Shown piece after piece: positions 33,382-41,880 of a stretch of 64,000 bases of DNA (its first letter is position 1; the number at the start of each line of letters is the position of its first letter). Both the position numbers and the translations under genes were made by a program. The notes beneath the pieces were generated by a model. The model was not told the DNA's origin and searched no databases. It worked only from the letters and a program-made list of their open reading frames with translations. Source of the stretch: an uncultured Bacilli bacterium (GTDB taxonomy: Bacteria > Bacillota_I > Bacilli_A > RF39 > UBA660). The DNA is taken from contig CALVOZ010000001.1 of NCBI GenBank assembly GCA_944350495.1, positions 245,423 to 309,422 on the forward strand, in the 5' to 3' direction.

Positions 33382-35481
33382 TTATTTTTTAGAACTTCCA
33401 CTATATTTTGCAGTATCTTGGCGATGAATATTTTCGGTATTTGTTTCCATAGATTGTTGTGAACCCAATGCTTGGTTCTTCATAGACTTTGGATCTGCAG
33501 TTGCAGATATTGCTTGGTAACCTTCTATGTTAGCATATGCACTATTCATGCTATCAGCCAATCTTTGCATTGTTCCAGCAAGGTTGGCAAGTGCTGCATT
33601 TGTTTCTACGGTTCCTCCACCATTATATTGAATTGCAGTATTGGCAACCATTTTACCTGTTGCTGCATCATAATGAGTCATCATATCCTCTGTTACATTT
33701 GCACTCTTAATAATTTTTCCACCATTTGCATGAATATCTTTTATACGTTGGTCTTTTGCATCTTCCCAAGCTTTTTGTTCAACATAATTACCTCGAGCAG
33801 CGGCAGCTTTTGCTTGCTTATCGGCAAATTTTGCATAAGCATCTACACCAACTGAAGTTTTTTCATATGATTCATATTGTGTTTGAAGAGATTTCATTCC
33901 ATCAATTGCATGTTGAATACGCTCTGCTCTAGTTTCGCCGTGGAATGCATTATATAATTTATCACCACGTACAGCCCATGGACTAACGCCATCAGCTGCC
34001 ATTTGATCTAATTGTTTTTTTCTTGCTCGACCAGCACCATAAGATGAAGCAAAGTTTTTGCCAAGTTTTTCTCCTCTAAAACCACCAGCTAGTGCTTTTC
34101 CCATAGCACCAAACCTAAGTCCTTGACCTGTCAATAATCCCGCAGCACCAACGCCTGCCGCAACACCTACACCACCAGCTATTCCTAATCCAGTTTTGCC
34201 GACTTTACCAGCAACTTTGCTAACAGTTTTACCACCAATCATATCTTTTTCCATTTTCTTTAATGGATTTAATGTAAAATCACCAGTACCTTTAATTCCA
34301 AGAGTATCTTCAAGAATTTTAGGTAATTGTTTTGCAAACATTAATGTTCCAATTATAATAAATATAATTACCCACCAGTCTGTAATTCTTTCACCAGTTA
34401 CTACATCCACAATACCATTTTGTGCAACCGAATATATAATAAAAATTGCTAAATATAACGCTAACAAGCGTATGAATAAGCTTAAATACGTTGTAGCAAC
34501 TTGTTTAAACCATTTGCTTAACATTCCATCTTTTGTTTTTGGATCAATGTAAGATAGAATTGGAATCGGAGCAATTAATTCGTAAAATCCTAATTTAACA
34601 CTTCTAATCGCAACATCTATACAAAATAATAATAATATCCATAGAGTAGCAACGCCAACAGCAGTACTTAAAGGGGACATGTAGTCTACTACATATGGTC
34701 CTTTATCACCTTCAGTTTGTAACATAGCAATATCATGTTTAAACATTAAATAAAAATTTTGTCTTGCAACACCTTGTGCATATGTTTGATATAAGTCTTC
34801 CTTTCCCTCCCAATATTGTCCAAATGTGCTGGAAGAGTCATATTCACCATTTTCTAAATTCCCGAAACAATCAGGATTAAGAATAAAGACGCCTGGAGTA
34901 TCACTACCAACATCACCGACTTCTACAGAACCATTTTCTTTAAGTTTATAAGTAATAGCACATGCAGAAATACCTTCATCTCCTTCTTCTTGATAAATCT
35001 CATTGAAATTTGGTTGAAAGAAAGTAAACATCAGAATAAATTTCATCTTATCTCCAGCAGTATCAATTTTATAAGTAGCTTCTTCATCATTATCAACATC
35101 ATTGAATATTAGTGCTGCTAATGTATTATCTTCAAGAATAATTGTTTGAAGTTCATATGCTTCCTGAAAGCCATATGGAACTACCACAAGCATAACTAAT
35201 GATAATATTACCCTTTTTACAATAGAAGCAAACCCTTTGTCTTTATCTGAGAAATCATCGGGATTTAAAATATAAGTAATTAACGAAAAACTAATTTTAA
35301 ATAGCATAAAAATCCCAATAAGGGCATATATTTTGTCATAAAATCCTTCTATAGTGTTGGAATTAAAAATAGAAGTACGAGCAATACGTAATAATAAGTC
35401 ATATACATTTCCAATTCCTTCATAGACAACTCTATCTATAGAAAAAAATAAAGTTCTTAAAATTTTTAGTATATAGTCCAT
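33382..35481 (-). CDS. VirB6/TrbL-like polytopic channel protein
   Basis: 699 aa. About six to seven membrane helices within residues 30-410 (for example IYALIGIFMLFKISFSLITY, STAVGVATLWILLLFCIDVA, DWWVIIFIIIGTLMFAKQL), with an extracytoplasmic loop in between, then a 300-residue Gly/Ala-rich cytosolic tail (GIAGGVGVAAGVGAAGLLTG). Size, helix order and position between PrgI-like and the VirB2-like genes match VirB6/TrbL/PrgH. Start at 35481: GAAGGAG is 8 bases before it, and an in-frame ATG at 35502 overlaps the -10 box TATAAT (35503-35508). Confidence 0.82.
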   Translation of the reverse strand: MDYILKILRTLFFSIDRVVYEGIGNVYDLLLRIARTSIFNSNTIEGFYDKIYALIGIFMLFKISFSLITYILNPDDFSDKDKGFASIVKRVILSLVMLVVVPYGFQEAYELQTIILEDNTLAALIFNDVDNDEEATYKIDTAGDKMKFILMFTFFQPNFNEIYQEEGDEGISACAITYKLKENGSVEVGDVGSDTPGVFILNPDCFGNLENGEYDSSSTFGQYWEGKEDLYQTYAQGVARQNFYLMFKHDIAMLQTEGDKGPYVVDYMSPLSTAVGVATLWILLLFCIDVAIRSVKLGFYELIAPIPILSYIDPKTKDGMLSKWFKQVATTYLSLFIRLLALYLAIFIIYSVAQNGIVDVVTGERITDWWVIIFIIIGTLMFAKQLPKILEDTLGIKGTGDFTLNPLKKMEKDMIGGKTVSKVAGKVGKTGLGIAGGVGVAAGVGAAGLLTGQGLRFGAMGKALAGGFRGEKLGKNFASSYGAGRARKKQLDQMAADGVSPWAVRGDKLYNAFHGETRAERIQHAIDGMKSLQTQYESYEKTSVGVDAYAKFADKQAKAAAARGNYVEQKAWEDAKDQRIKDIHANGGKIIKSANVTEDMMTHYDAATGKMVANTAIQYNGGGTVETNAALANLAGTMQRLADSMNSAYANIEGYQAISATADPKSMKNQALGSQQSMETNTENIHRQDTAKYSGSSKK

Positions 35482-35510
35482 AGTTACTACTCCTTCTATC
35501 ATATTATACC

Positions 35511-35540
35511 AAAAAAAAACTATTTAATAAATAGTTTTTT
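35511..35540 (-). terminator. Terminator after fused copy 3
   Basis: AACTATTT/AAATAGTT with a three-base loop and nine T on the minus strand, just upstream of the VirB6-like gene's -10 box. Confidence 0.8.
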
Positions 35541-35559
35541 ATACGTTAAAAATTTTTAA

Positions 35560-36879
35560 TCATAAGCAATAATCACTAGTTCCAATGCCAAATATTCCAA
35601 GTAAAAATTCTAAAATTAATGGAATTAAAAATATAAGCGCAGCAACAATTAATCTCTTAACAAATTTTGCACTAACTTTTTTCATTTCGTCTTCAGAATC
35701 ACTTGCTACTGCTTTAATAAAATCCATTATGCTTAACACGATTAGCAAAATTGGCACAATGTACCTTATCCAGCGGATAATTTTAAATATCCAACTTGCT
35801 AACCTTTCTGATATTGAGCAACCATTACTCCCACCATTTACAGAGTCAATACCATTACTTGCTTTAATTTTAGCAATTTCAGCTTCTAGGCCAGTACACT
35901 CTTTAACGCAATCAGATGAATAGTTAAAAGTTGTATAAGCTGCCTCACACATAATTTGTAAAGAATATACTTCTTTTTCCACTTCCACATACATTTCTGG
36001 TGTATCAAGGCCTTCTTTTTTTGCATCACCCAGAGCAGTATATAAATCTCTTATTTTTCCTATTTTATTACCATACGTTGTACATTTATAAGAATTTTCA
36101 TTCGGTTTTTTAGATTCATCAGTACCTGAATAGCTAACTTTTTTACAATCATCATCACTATACTCATTACGAGGCACATGCAACTCATCCATATATACGG
36201 TATAGTACATAATAGTCGGTGAACCACCGCCACCCATCATAGATCTATCATAGCAAACTAGGACGTCTAAGCATTTACCTAAAGTCCCATCATCATAAAA
36301 CCACTCATCATTTAATCCACCATCTACATCGTAAATGTAATATAATGCCAGACTATTTTGTGTTGAATCTGCTGATAGTGCGTGGCTATCTGGATCAATT
36401 TCTAACTTAAAACCACTATACTCACAAGTTATAGGTGGTGTGGAAGATTGTTCGGGATTTGTATTTTTAAAAACTTTAGTAGTAGGTGAACCACACAAAC
36501 CAACATCAACAAATTCTCTAGCATCGGCTGCTTCATCAGACTCCCAATCAATACCAGCATCAAAAGACCAATAGCTATATGTATTTGTTGTGCCAATACA
36601 AAGAAATCCTCCAGATACTTCAGTTAACTTTTTGACTACATAATCTGGACAACTAGTCCTTCCAACTTCCCAATTTTTAATGTTAATAGATGGGTTACCA
36701 TCATCAATTTCAAAAGATACCTTCTCACCATTATAGGCAGTGGCAGTTGTATCAATTTGGCCATCTGAATATAATAAAAATTCATACTCGTATTCACATG
36801 TTTTTGCAAAAACATTGTCACATATAAATATAGTCAAAATAGAAATTACACTCACAATTATTAATCGTACTTTCTTCAT
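35560..36879 (-). CDS. Secreted Cys-rich protein with C-terminal VirB2-like two-helix domain (fused copy 3)
   Basis: 439 aa. Signal peptide (cleavage near NVFAKTC), Cys-rich ectodomain of about 330 aa, NGCSISERLASWIFKIIRWI, helix 1, loop SDSEDEMKKVSAKFVKRL, helix 2 and terminal DYCL. It is the closest relative of the 21.6-kb gene and of the relic at 23.0 kb in the last 85 residues. An ATG two codons upstream is in frame, but AGGCG is better spaced for 36879. It lies just before the channel genes. Confidence 0.7.
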   Translation of the reverse strand: MKKVRLIIVSVISILTIFICDNVFAKTCEYEYEFLLYSDGQIDTTATAYNGEKVSFEIDDGNPSINIKNWEVGRTSCPDYVVKKLTEVSGGFLCIGTTNTYSYWSFDAGIDWESDEAADAREFVDVGLCGSPTTKVFKNTNPEQSSTPPITCEYSGFKLEIDPDSHALSADSTQNSLALYYIYDVDGGLNDEWFYDDGTLGKCLDVLVCYDRSMMGGGGSPTIMYYTVYMDELHVPRNEYSDDDCKKVSYSGTDESKKPNENSYKCTTYGNKIGKIRDLYTALGDAKKEGLDTPEMYVEVEKEVYSLQIMCEAAYTTFNYSSDCVKECTGLEAEIAKIKASNGIDSVNGGSNGCSISERLASWIFKIIRWIRYIVPILLIVLSIMDFIKAVASDSEDEMKKVSAKFVKRLIVAALIFLIPLILEFLLGIFGIGTSDYCL

Positions 36880-36903
36880 ACACATCGCCTATTATAATTA
36901 TAC

Positions 36904-36935
36904 AAAAAAAAAGACCAAATAACAATGGCCTTTTT
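36904..36935 (-). terminator. Terminator of VirB2-like copy 2
   Basis: AAAGGCCA/TGGTCTTT (one G-T pair) with an eight-base loop, then T run on the minus strand. Confidence 0.75.
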
Positions 36936-36941
36936 TCTTTT

Positions 36942-37331
36942 TTAGAAATCTATATCTCTTGTAGAATCTACCTTACATCCAGATACATCACCGTTAACAA
37001 AGCATTTTAAACAGCTTCCAATGTCATCGTTATCATTTGATACAAATGAAACAATCATTTGAACAATCATTACAACAAAGAATACGATAACGGCAGCAAT
37101 ACATCTTTTAATAAATGTTTGTTGACCTTTTTTAATTTCGTCTTCTTTTTGAGCCATTATAGCTTTTGCTAAATCTAACATACCAAACACAATCAATAAG
37201 ATTGGTACTACAATTTTAATAACTAAAACTACTACTGAAACAATGTATGGTAACATACCACTAAAACTTATTCCAATATCACCGCAAGTATATGTTAAAT
37301 TTGTATCAATATTAGCTAAAACTTGTAACAT
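36942..37331 (-). CDS. VirB2-like two-helix membrane protein (stand-alone copy 2)
   Basis: 129 aa, the smallest copy and the only one without a classic signal peptide (MLQVLANIDTNLTYTCGDIG). It has the Cys-Gly before helix 1, then VPILLIVFGMLDLAKAIMAQ, the loop KEDEIKKGQQTFIKRCIAA, helix 2 and a CLKCF...C tail. VirB2 proteins are small two-helix pilins; the KKGQQTF loop would face the cytosol. It has a strong promoter of its own (37357-37386). Confidence 0.78.
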   Translation of the reverse strand: MLQVLANIDTNLTYTCGDIGISFSGMLPYIVSVVVLVIKIVVPILLIVFGMLDLAKAIMAQKEDEIKKGQQTFIKRCIAAVIVFFVVMIVQMIVSFVSNDNDDIGSCLKCFVNGDVSGCKVDSTRDIDF

Positions 37332-37356
37332 GTGTCACCCTCCTCTAATTTCCTTA

Positions 37357-37386
37357 ATTATACTATAGTAATTAATATTTTGTCAA
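37357..37386 (-). promoter_or_regulatory. Promoter of VirB2-like copy 2
   Basis: TTGACA (minus strand 37386-37381), 18-base spacer, TATAAT (37362-37357). This is one of the best matches to consensus in the locus, fitting an abundant product. Confidence 0.85.
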
Positions 37387-37390
37387 TAAA

Positions 37391-38488
37391 TTAACCAACA
37401 ACATATGGATCTTCTTCAGTACCAGTTCCCTTAGTAAATGGCTCGTCTCCGCTTATATATATTACCCAACTATAATTTAAGTTATTTTTTGCAGGTAATA
37501 CATTTGAATATCCACCACTTATATTAAATACTTCATTAGTATTATCAGAAACACCAATACTAGTCCATGATGATGAAATAACACTATACAAATAATTGTA
37601 ATTTGTACATGCACCAGCACCTACTTCTGTACAGTGTTCATCTAAGCTTGCATTTGGAAAATCTAATGTATTAATAACACTTATATATTGTCCATCAATT
37701 TTTTCAGAACAATCAATTTCATATGAAAGATCAGTATTGTTTTTAGCACGTTTACCAACGCAAACTTCGTGAGGAATTATATGAGCTTTATTTTTATCAT
37801 TAACTTCGGAATAACTTTCATTTAATCTCTCAACTAGATAACTATTTTTATAGTCATTAATACCAACCGTTTTTTCTAATTCAACATTGTATTTATTATC
37901 CCATAAACTCTTAGAACGTTCTGAAGTATTTTTTATTAATTTAATATTTCCGTTAGCATCAATTCTCATAATTCTCCATACTAAACCGCCAAATGAAACA
38001 TAGTTATTAGGATATTTACCTTTAAATACAAACTCCCCGTCTACTTCATATATTCCTGGCTCATATGGATCTTCAGAATTAGCAACTAAATTATCATCAA
38101 TAATTTTAGTTGATAGATGTTGAGTAGTATATTCTGTACATTCCAAAGTAGGTAAATAAAGTGAATTACCACCGTTATTCATAACTAATACACTACCTGT
38201 ACATGTATCATCGACATACTCATTTAATTCTTTTAAATTACCTTCAGCAATCAAGGTTTTAGCATCTAACCTAATAGATTCATCCCTTGCAGGCACTTTA
38301 CTTGGATTTTCAGATAAATAATCTTTAGCAGCATCAACAAGTTTATTTTCTAGTTTTTCATAATTTTTACCTGGACCAGAAAATAATTTTATTACTACAA
38401 AAATAAGAATTAACAATACAACAAATCCTAAAAGTGCACCAATTGCAATTAAGAATCTTTTATCTATCTCTTTAATTCTTTCTAACAT
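37391..38488 (-). CDS. Membrane-anchored extracytoplasmic protein with DUF6273-like region
   Basis: 365 aa. One helix at about 14-35 (LIAIGALLGFVVLLILIFVV), a pilin-like amphipathic stretch (EKLENKLVDAAKDYLSENPS) with a small Cys pair, then a beta-rich domain with KYPNNYVSFGGLVWRIMRID and NGNIKLIKN, similar to the 'WRI-x-x-x-x-x-G-x-I-x-LI' motif found in DUF6273-type surface domains of gut Firmicutes. It follows VirB2-like copy 3 by 12 bases, so both are cotranscribed. The role is unknown; a fibre-tip or adhesive part is one possibility. Confidence 0.6.
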   Translation of the reverse strand: MLERIKEIDKRFLIAIGALLGFVVLLILIFVVIKLFSGPGKNYEKLENKLVDAAKDYLSENPSKVPARDESIRLDAKTLIAEGNLKELNEYVDDTCTGSVLVMNNGGNSLYLPTLECTEYTTQHLSTKIIDDNLVANSEDPYEPGIYEVDGEFVFKGKYPNNYVSFGGLVWRIMRIDANGNIKLIKNTSERSKSLWDNKYNVELEKTVGINDYKNSYLVERLNESYSEVNDKNKAHIIPHEVCVGKRAKNNTDLSYEIDCSEKIDGQYISVINTLDFPNASLDEHCTEVGAGACTNYNYLYSVISSSWTSIGVSDNTNEVFNISGGYSNVLPAKNNLNYSWVIYISGDEPFTKGTGTEEDPYVVG

Positions 38489-38500
38489 AATATCACCTTA

Positions 38501-38926
38501 TTATTTACTTGCACTTGTGCATGCATTACTTGGATATCCATCAACAAAACAGTTGATACATTGATATATAGTTCCATCTCCAGTACTTCCAGCTAAGAAA
38601 CTAACAAGCATTTTAACAATAACAACTACAAAAAATACAATAGCAGCAGCAATACATCTTTTTATAAATGTTTGTTGGCCTTTTTTAATCTCATCTTCTT
38701 TTTGACCCATAACTGCTTTAGCTAAATCGAGCATACCAAATATAATTAATAAAATTGGCACGATAATTTGAATTGCTAAAATGATTATATGAACTACATT
38801 AACAATTTTTTCATCAATAGCAACACCGTCAATTGCACTACATTTTACATCAGCTGCATATACCACTGGTGCAATTAACATAAGTGCTAACGCAAATAAT
38901 CCAAATTTAATTATTTTTTTATTCAT
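38501..38926 (-). CDS. VirB2-like two-helix membrane protein (stand-alone copy 3)
   Basis: 141 aa. Signal peptide (ends VVYAADVKC), then helix 1 (IVPILLIIFGMLDLAKAV), loop KEDEIKKGQQTFIKRCIAA, helix 2 (AIVFFVVVIVKMLVSFLAG) and the tail QCINCFVDGYPSNAC. The ATG at 38926 is chosen because AAGGAG is eight bases before it. It is the intact counterpart of the decayed copy at 39.0-39.4 kb. An extended -10 lies at 38949. Confidence 0.8.
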   Translation of the reverse strand: MNKKIIKFGLFALALMLIAPVVYAADVKCSAIDGVAIDEKIVNVVHIIILAIQIIVPILLIIFGMLDLAKAVMGQKEDEIKKGQQTFIKRCIAAAIVFFVVVIVKMLVSFLAGSTGDGTIYQCINCFVDGYPSNACTSASK

Positions 38927-38948
38927 ATCAAACACTCCTTACACATTC

Positions 38949-38957
38949 ATTATATCA
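38949..38957 (-). promoter_or_regulatory. Extended -10 promoter of VirB2-like copy 3
   Basis: TGATATAAT on the minus strand, 22 bases before the ATG. Confidence 0.5.
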
Positions 38958-39041
38958 TCTTTTATTAATTTTGAATATATTTTAAAAAAAAATATCCAAA
39001 AATAGAATATTTATTACAATTATATATATTATATTAAGCAT

Positions 39042-39420
39042 AAGCTCATGAACCAGTACCCGCTTAATACATTGATAAACTGGACTGCTTCAAGAAAAAC
39101 AATAAGTATATTTACAATTATAACTACAAAAAATACAATAGCAGCAGGAATACATCTTTTTATAAATGTTTGCTAGCTTTTTTATTTCATCTTTTTTTTT
39201 GAACCATAATCGCTTAAGTTAAATCAAGCATAGCAAAATAATTAATAAAATTGGTTCTACTATTTGAATTACCAAAATAATTGTATGAACAGTATCAATG
39301 ATAAGTGAGTTAATAACATCATCATCTAATCCCACACAAAAATATCTTTATCATATACATTGACACTGTTAAAGAAAAAATAAATACAATCGATATAAAA
39401 ACAACAATTTTTTTGAGTTC
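39042..39420 (-). pseudogene. Decayed VirB2-like gene
   Basis: The 550-base gap is not empty. The minus strand reads, in pieces, a hydrophobic start (KIVVFISIVFIFSLTV), IIDTVHTIILVIQIVEPILL, then after a frame shift FAMLDLT-stop-AIMVQKK, after another shift in an A run DEIKK, then S-stop-QTFIKRCIPAAIVFFVVIIV. Against copy 3 the match covers helix 1, loop and helix 2; the CxxCF tail is gone. At least two in-frame stops and two frameshifts make it non-coding. Confidence 0.85.
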
Positions 39421-39437
39421 TTTCAAATAGTAACAGT

Positions 39438-39467
39438 AAAAAAAATATTCACATAGGTGAATATTTA
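39438..39467 (-). terminator. Terminator of VirB2-like copy 4
   Basis: AAATATTCAC/GTGAATATTT with a four-base loop and a T run on the minus strand, 20 bases past the stop codon. Confidence 0.8.
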
Positions 39468-39487
39468 TAAAATTGCAAGTATTAAGT

Positions 39488-40006
39488 TTATTGTTCAGTA
39501 GTAGTCGTAGTGGTTATACAATCACCATTAATAAAACAATTTATGCAAGAAACCATATCAGACTTATTATTTGTAGTATCACCAACAATACCAACTAGAA
39601 TTTTAACAAGTGCAACAATAAAGAATATTAATGAACCTGTAATCAGTCTTTTAATAAATGTTTGTTGGCCTTTTTTAATCTCATCTTCCTTCTGAGACAT
39701 AACACCTTTAGCTAAATCTATTGAACCAATGATTACAATTATTACTGGAGCAACTATTTCAAATAATAAAATAACTAAACTAATAACTTCTGGAACTTTT
39801 TTAGGAATATTTTGAATAGGTCCACAAGAAACTTTTTCAGATTTTAACCATGCCGGAGTTGTATCATCATTTGGAGATGTTCCACCTCCATCAACTTGAA
39901 CTTGAGACGGTTGGTCATCAACAGCTGAAACTGTCGGAATAACAATGCTACTGATAGCAACAAAAATAATAAAACATATCAAATATTTTAAATAAACTTT
40001 TTTCAT
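39488..40006 (-). CDS. VirB2-like two-helix membrane protein (stand-alone copy 4)
   Basis: 172 aa. Signal peptide to about VSAVDD, a Pro/Ser/Thr-rich spacer, VSCGPIQNIPKKVPEVISLV, helix 1, loop KEDEIKKGQQTFIKRLITG, helix 2 and the tail SCINCFINGDC. The spacer before the first Cys is specific to this copy. It is coupled to copy 5 (9-base gap) with a GGGAGA RBS. Confidence 0.8.
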   Translation of the reverse strand: MKKVYLKYLICFIIFVAISSIVIPTVSAVDDQPSQVQVDGGGTSPNDDTTPAWLKSEKVSCGPIQNIPKKVPEVISLVILLFEIVAPVIIVIIGSIDLAKGVMSQKEDEIKKGQQTFIKRLITGSLIFFIVALVKILVGIVGDTTNNKSDMVSCINCFINGDCITTTTTTEQ

Positions 40007-40015
40007 ATAATCTCC

Positions 40016-40738
40016 CTACTCCTCAACTTGATTACCACTTTCGGCATCATATCCAGCTGTACATGTATCAGAATCTAAGAAACAATTCATACAATCAACT
40101 ACATCATTCTCATCATTAATTGCACTTACAACCAACTTAACAATAGAAAAGACAAAGAATATTATGGCAGCTGCAATACATCTTTTTATAAATGTTTGTT
40201 GACCTTTTTTAATTTCATCTTCCTTTTGACCAGTAACAGCTTTAGTCATATCAATCATACCGAAAATAATTAAGCCAATTGGTACAACAATTCTAATTAT
40301 TGTGTAAATTATACTTATAGCTGTAGGGACTATTTTAGGTATATCAGTAACACTACCACATGAAACAGTAGAATTACCTTTTTCTAATGCGTTAACATCT
40401 TTTCCATAATTCTTTTCTGCAGATGCTATTACCAAATTACAATAACCATCCAGAATTGCTTGATTCGCACCAGAAACTAGGGTTGGCAAATCGTATCCAA
40501 AAATGTTAATTTCAGGTATATTAAATCCAGGTATACCAGGGTCAACAACAACACCAGCCTCACAACAATATTTCATATGTACACTTTCACATGATACATC
40601 AGACTCACTCGGACAAGTTAAAGAATAATAAGGATTATAAGGTGGATTAGTAACATGGTAACACTCAGCATTTACCTCTGTAGTAAACAACATAAATCCA
40701 CAAAATATTAAAATACCTAAAAGTTTTTTCATGTTCAT
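40016..40738 (-). CDS. VirB2-like two-helix membrane protein with long Cys-rich N-terminal segment (stand-alone copy 5)
   Basis: 240 aa. Signal peptide (ends EVNAECYH), a mature N-terminal segment of about 100 aa with nine or so cysteines, then VSCGSVTDIPKIVPTAISII, helix 1, loop KEDEIKKGQQTFIKRCIAA, helix 2 and DCMNCFLDSDTC. It is intermediate between the small VirB2-like proteins and the three fused ectodomain proteins. RBS AAGGAG; it begins the copy 5-copy 4 operon. Confidence 0.8.
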   Translation of the reverse strand: MNMKKLLGILIFCGFMLFTTEVNAECYHVTNPPYNPYYSLTCPSESDVSCESVHMKYCCEAGVVVDPGIPGFNIPEINIFGYDLPTLVSGANQAILDGYCNLVIASAEKNYGKDVNALEKGNSTVSCGSVTDIPKIVPTAISIIYTIIRIVVPIGLIIFGMIDMTKAVTGQKEDEIKKGQQTFIKRCIAAAIIFFVFSIVKLVVSAINDENDVVDCMNCFLDSDTCTAGYDAESGNQVEE

Positions 40739-40818
40739 ATAATACTCACTCCTTAATATATAAACTAATAATAATTTAATAAACTAGTACCATATGAACA
40801 AATAATATCCCAAATGCA

Positions 40819-40846
40819 ACAAAAACTATTGTGAAAATAGTTTTTG
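40819..40846 (-). terminator. Terminator of the Tad operon
   Basis: AAAAACTATT/AATAGTTTTT with a five-base loop (minus strand), 38 bases after cpaE. The T run is short and interrupted, so strength is uncertain. Confidence 0.6.
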
Positions 40847-40883
40847 AAATTTGTTCATCATATTATCACATGGATTATATTAA

Positions 40884-41861
40884 TTAACGGACTCTATCAA
40901 AACCTAATTTAAATAAGAAATCATTTAATGGTTTATTTTTCTTTTCACGTTCATCTAAAGGTGGTATATTATAGAATATTTTAACTTTAGCTTCATATTC
41001 AAAATCCAATACATCTTTAGAACTCAATAAGCTTTGATTTAATATAACCTTTTTATCTTTTAAACTTCTTAAAGCTTGAGGAGTAATCATTGTTAATTTG
41101 TTTAACTTAATGATTGATGGCTCAATTAGATAAATCATGTCATTACATAAATTTTCACCTTGAACACTTCCATTTACATCCAACAGTATTATATCACAAT
41201 CGTGATATTTTGCGACTTCAGCTTGGACACTTCCACTATTCGTAGAAATTAAATTATGATTTTTAAAATATGTAAAATCAGTTTTATCAACCTCAATTGC
41301 AGCTACATTATAATATTTTGATAATTCATTATACATCATATAAACTAATGTAGAAGCGCCTGAATTTTTGGTAACGTTTTTAACCCCTAAAATTTTTCCT
41401 GTAAAGCCGCCACCCATACCTGTTTGTACAACAACCATTTGCGCTGGTTGATTTGGAACCTGTGGCACAACTGCAACATCATCTAGTTGATGAAACTGCG
41501 CAACATCTCTATAACTATTTGGATGGTTATACAAATATTGTATACCATCAATATTACGGGTAAAGTTGTAAATACCCATGGAAATTAATTTAGATAGATA
41601 ACTTGGTGATGTACTTTCAGCACTATCATCAAGTAGCAAAATTACTTTATCCATTGCAAGTGAAATAGACAATTTTTGTAAATTTCTAATATCTTTATAA
41701 TCTTTTATAGCTGTAATATCAAGAATCATCCTTTGATAAAAAAAGTTTTGAAAAGTATTAATAATTTCATCAACTTCAAATTCACCATTAAGACTCTTAA
41801 TAACGTCAATTCCTAGATTTTCTAACATCAATTGATATTTATTAGAAACGATAACATTCAT
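40884..41861 (-). CDS. CpaE/TadZ-like localisation protein with altered P-loop
   Basis: 325 aa. An atypical receiver-like domain (residues 1 to about 115) and a MinD/ParA-like domain starting about 140. The P-loop reads TKNSGAST (164-171): the signature lysine of the deviant Walker A motif (K165) is kept, but the second, phosphate-binding lysine is Ser170. A GAST ending is also seen in some CpaE/Ssd proteins. CpaE/TadZ positions the Tad machine, usually at a pole. It is last in the Tad operon. Confidence 0.75.
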   Translation of the reverse strand: MNVIVSNKYQLMLENLGIDVIKSLNGEFEVDEIINTFQNFFYQRMILDITAIKDYKDIRNLQKLSISLAMDKVILLLDDSAESTSPSYLSKLISMGIYNFTRNIDGIQYLYNHPNSYRDVAQFHQLDDVAVVPQVPNQPAQMVVVQTGMGGGFTGKILGVKNVTKNSGASTLVYMMYNELSKYYNVAAIEVDKTDFTYFKNHNLISTNSGSVQAEVAKYHDCDIILLDVNGSVQGENLCNDMIYLIEPSIIKLNKLTMITPQALRSLKDKKVILNQSLLSSKDVLDFEYEAKVKIFYNIPPLDEREKKNKPLNDFLFKLGFDRVR

Positions 41862-41880
41862 TTATTATCACCTTTCTCAA

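Noticed and set aside
33472..34552. Plus-strand frames of 118 and 127 codons opposite the VirB6-like gene
   Set aside because: Cys/His/Leu-rich composition typical of antisense to Gly/Ala-rich coding; no RBS or family match.
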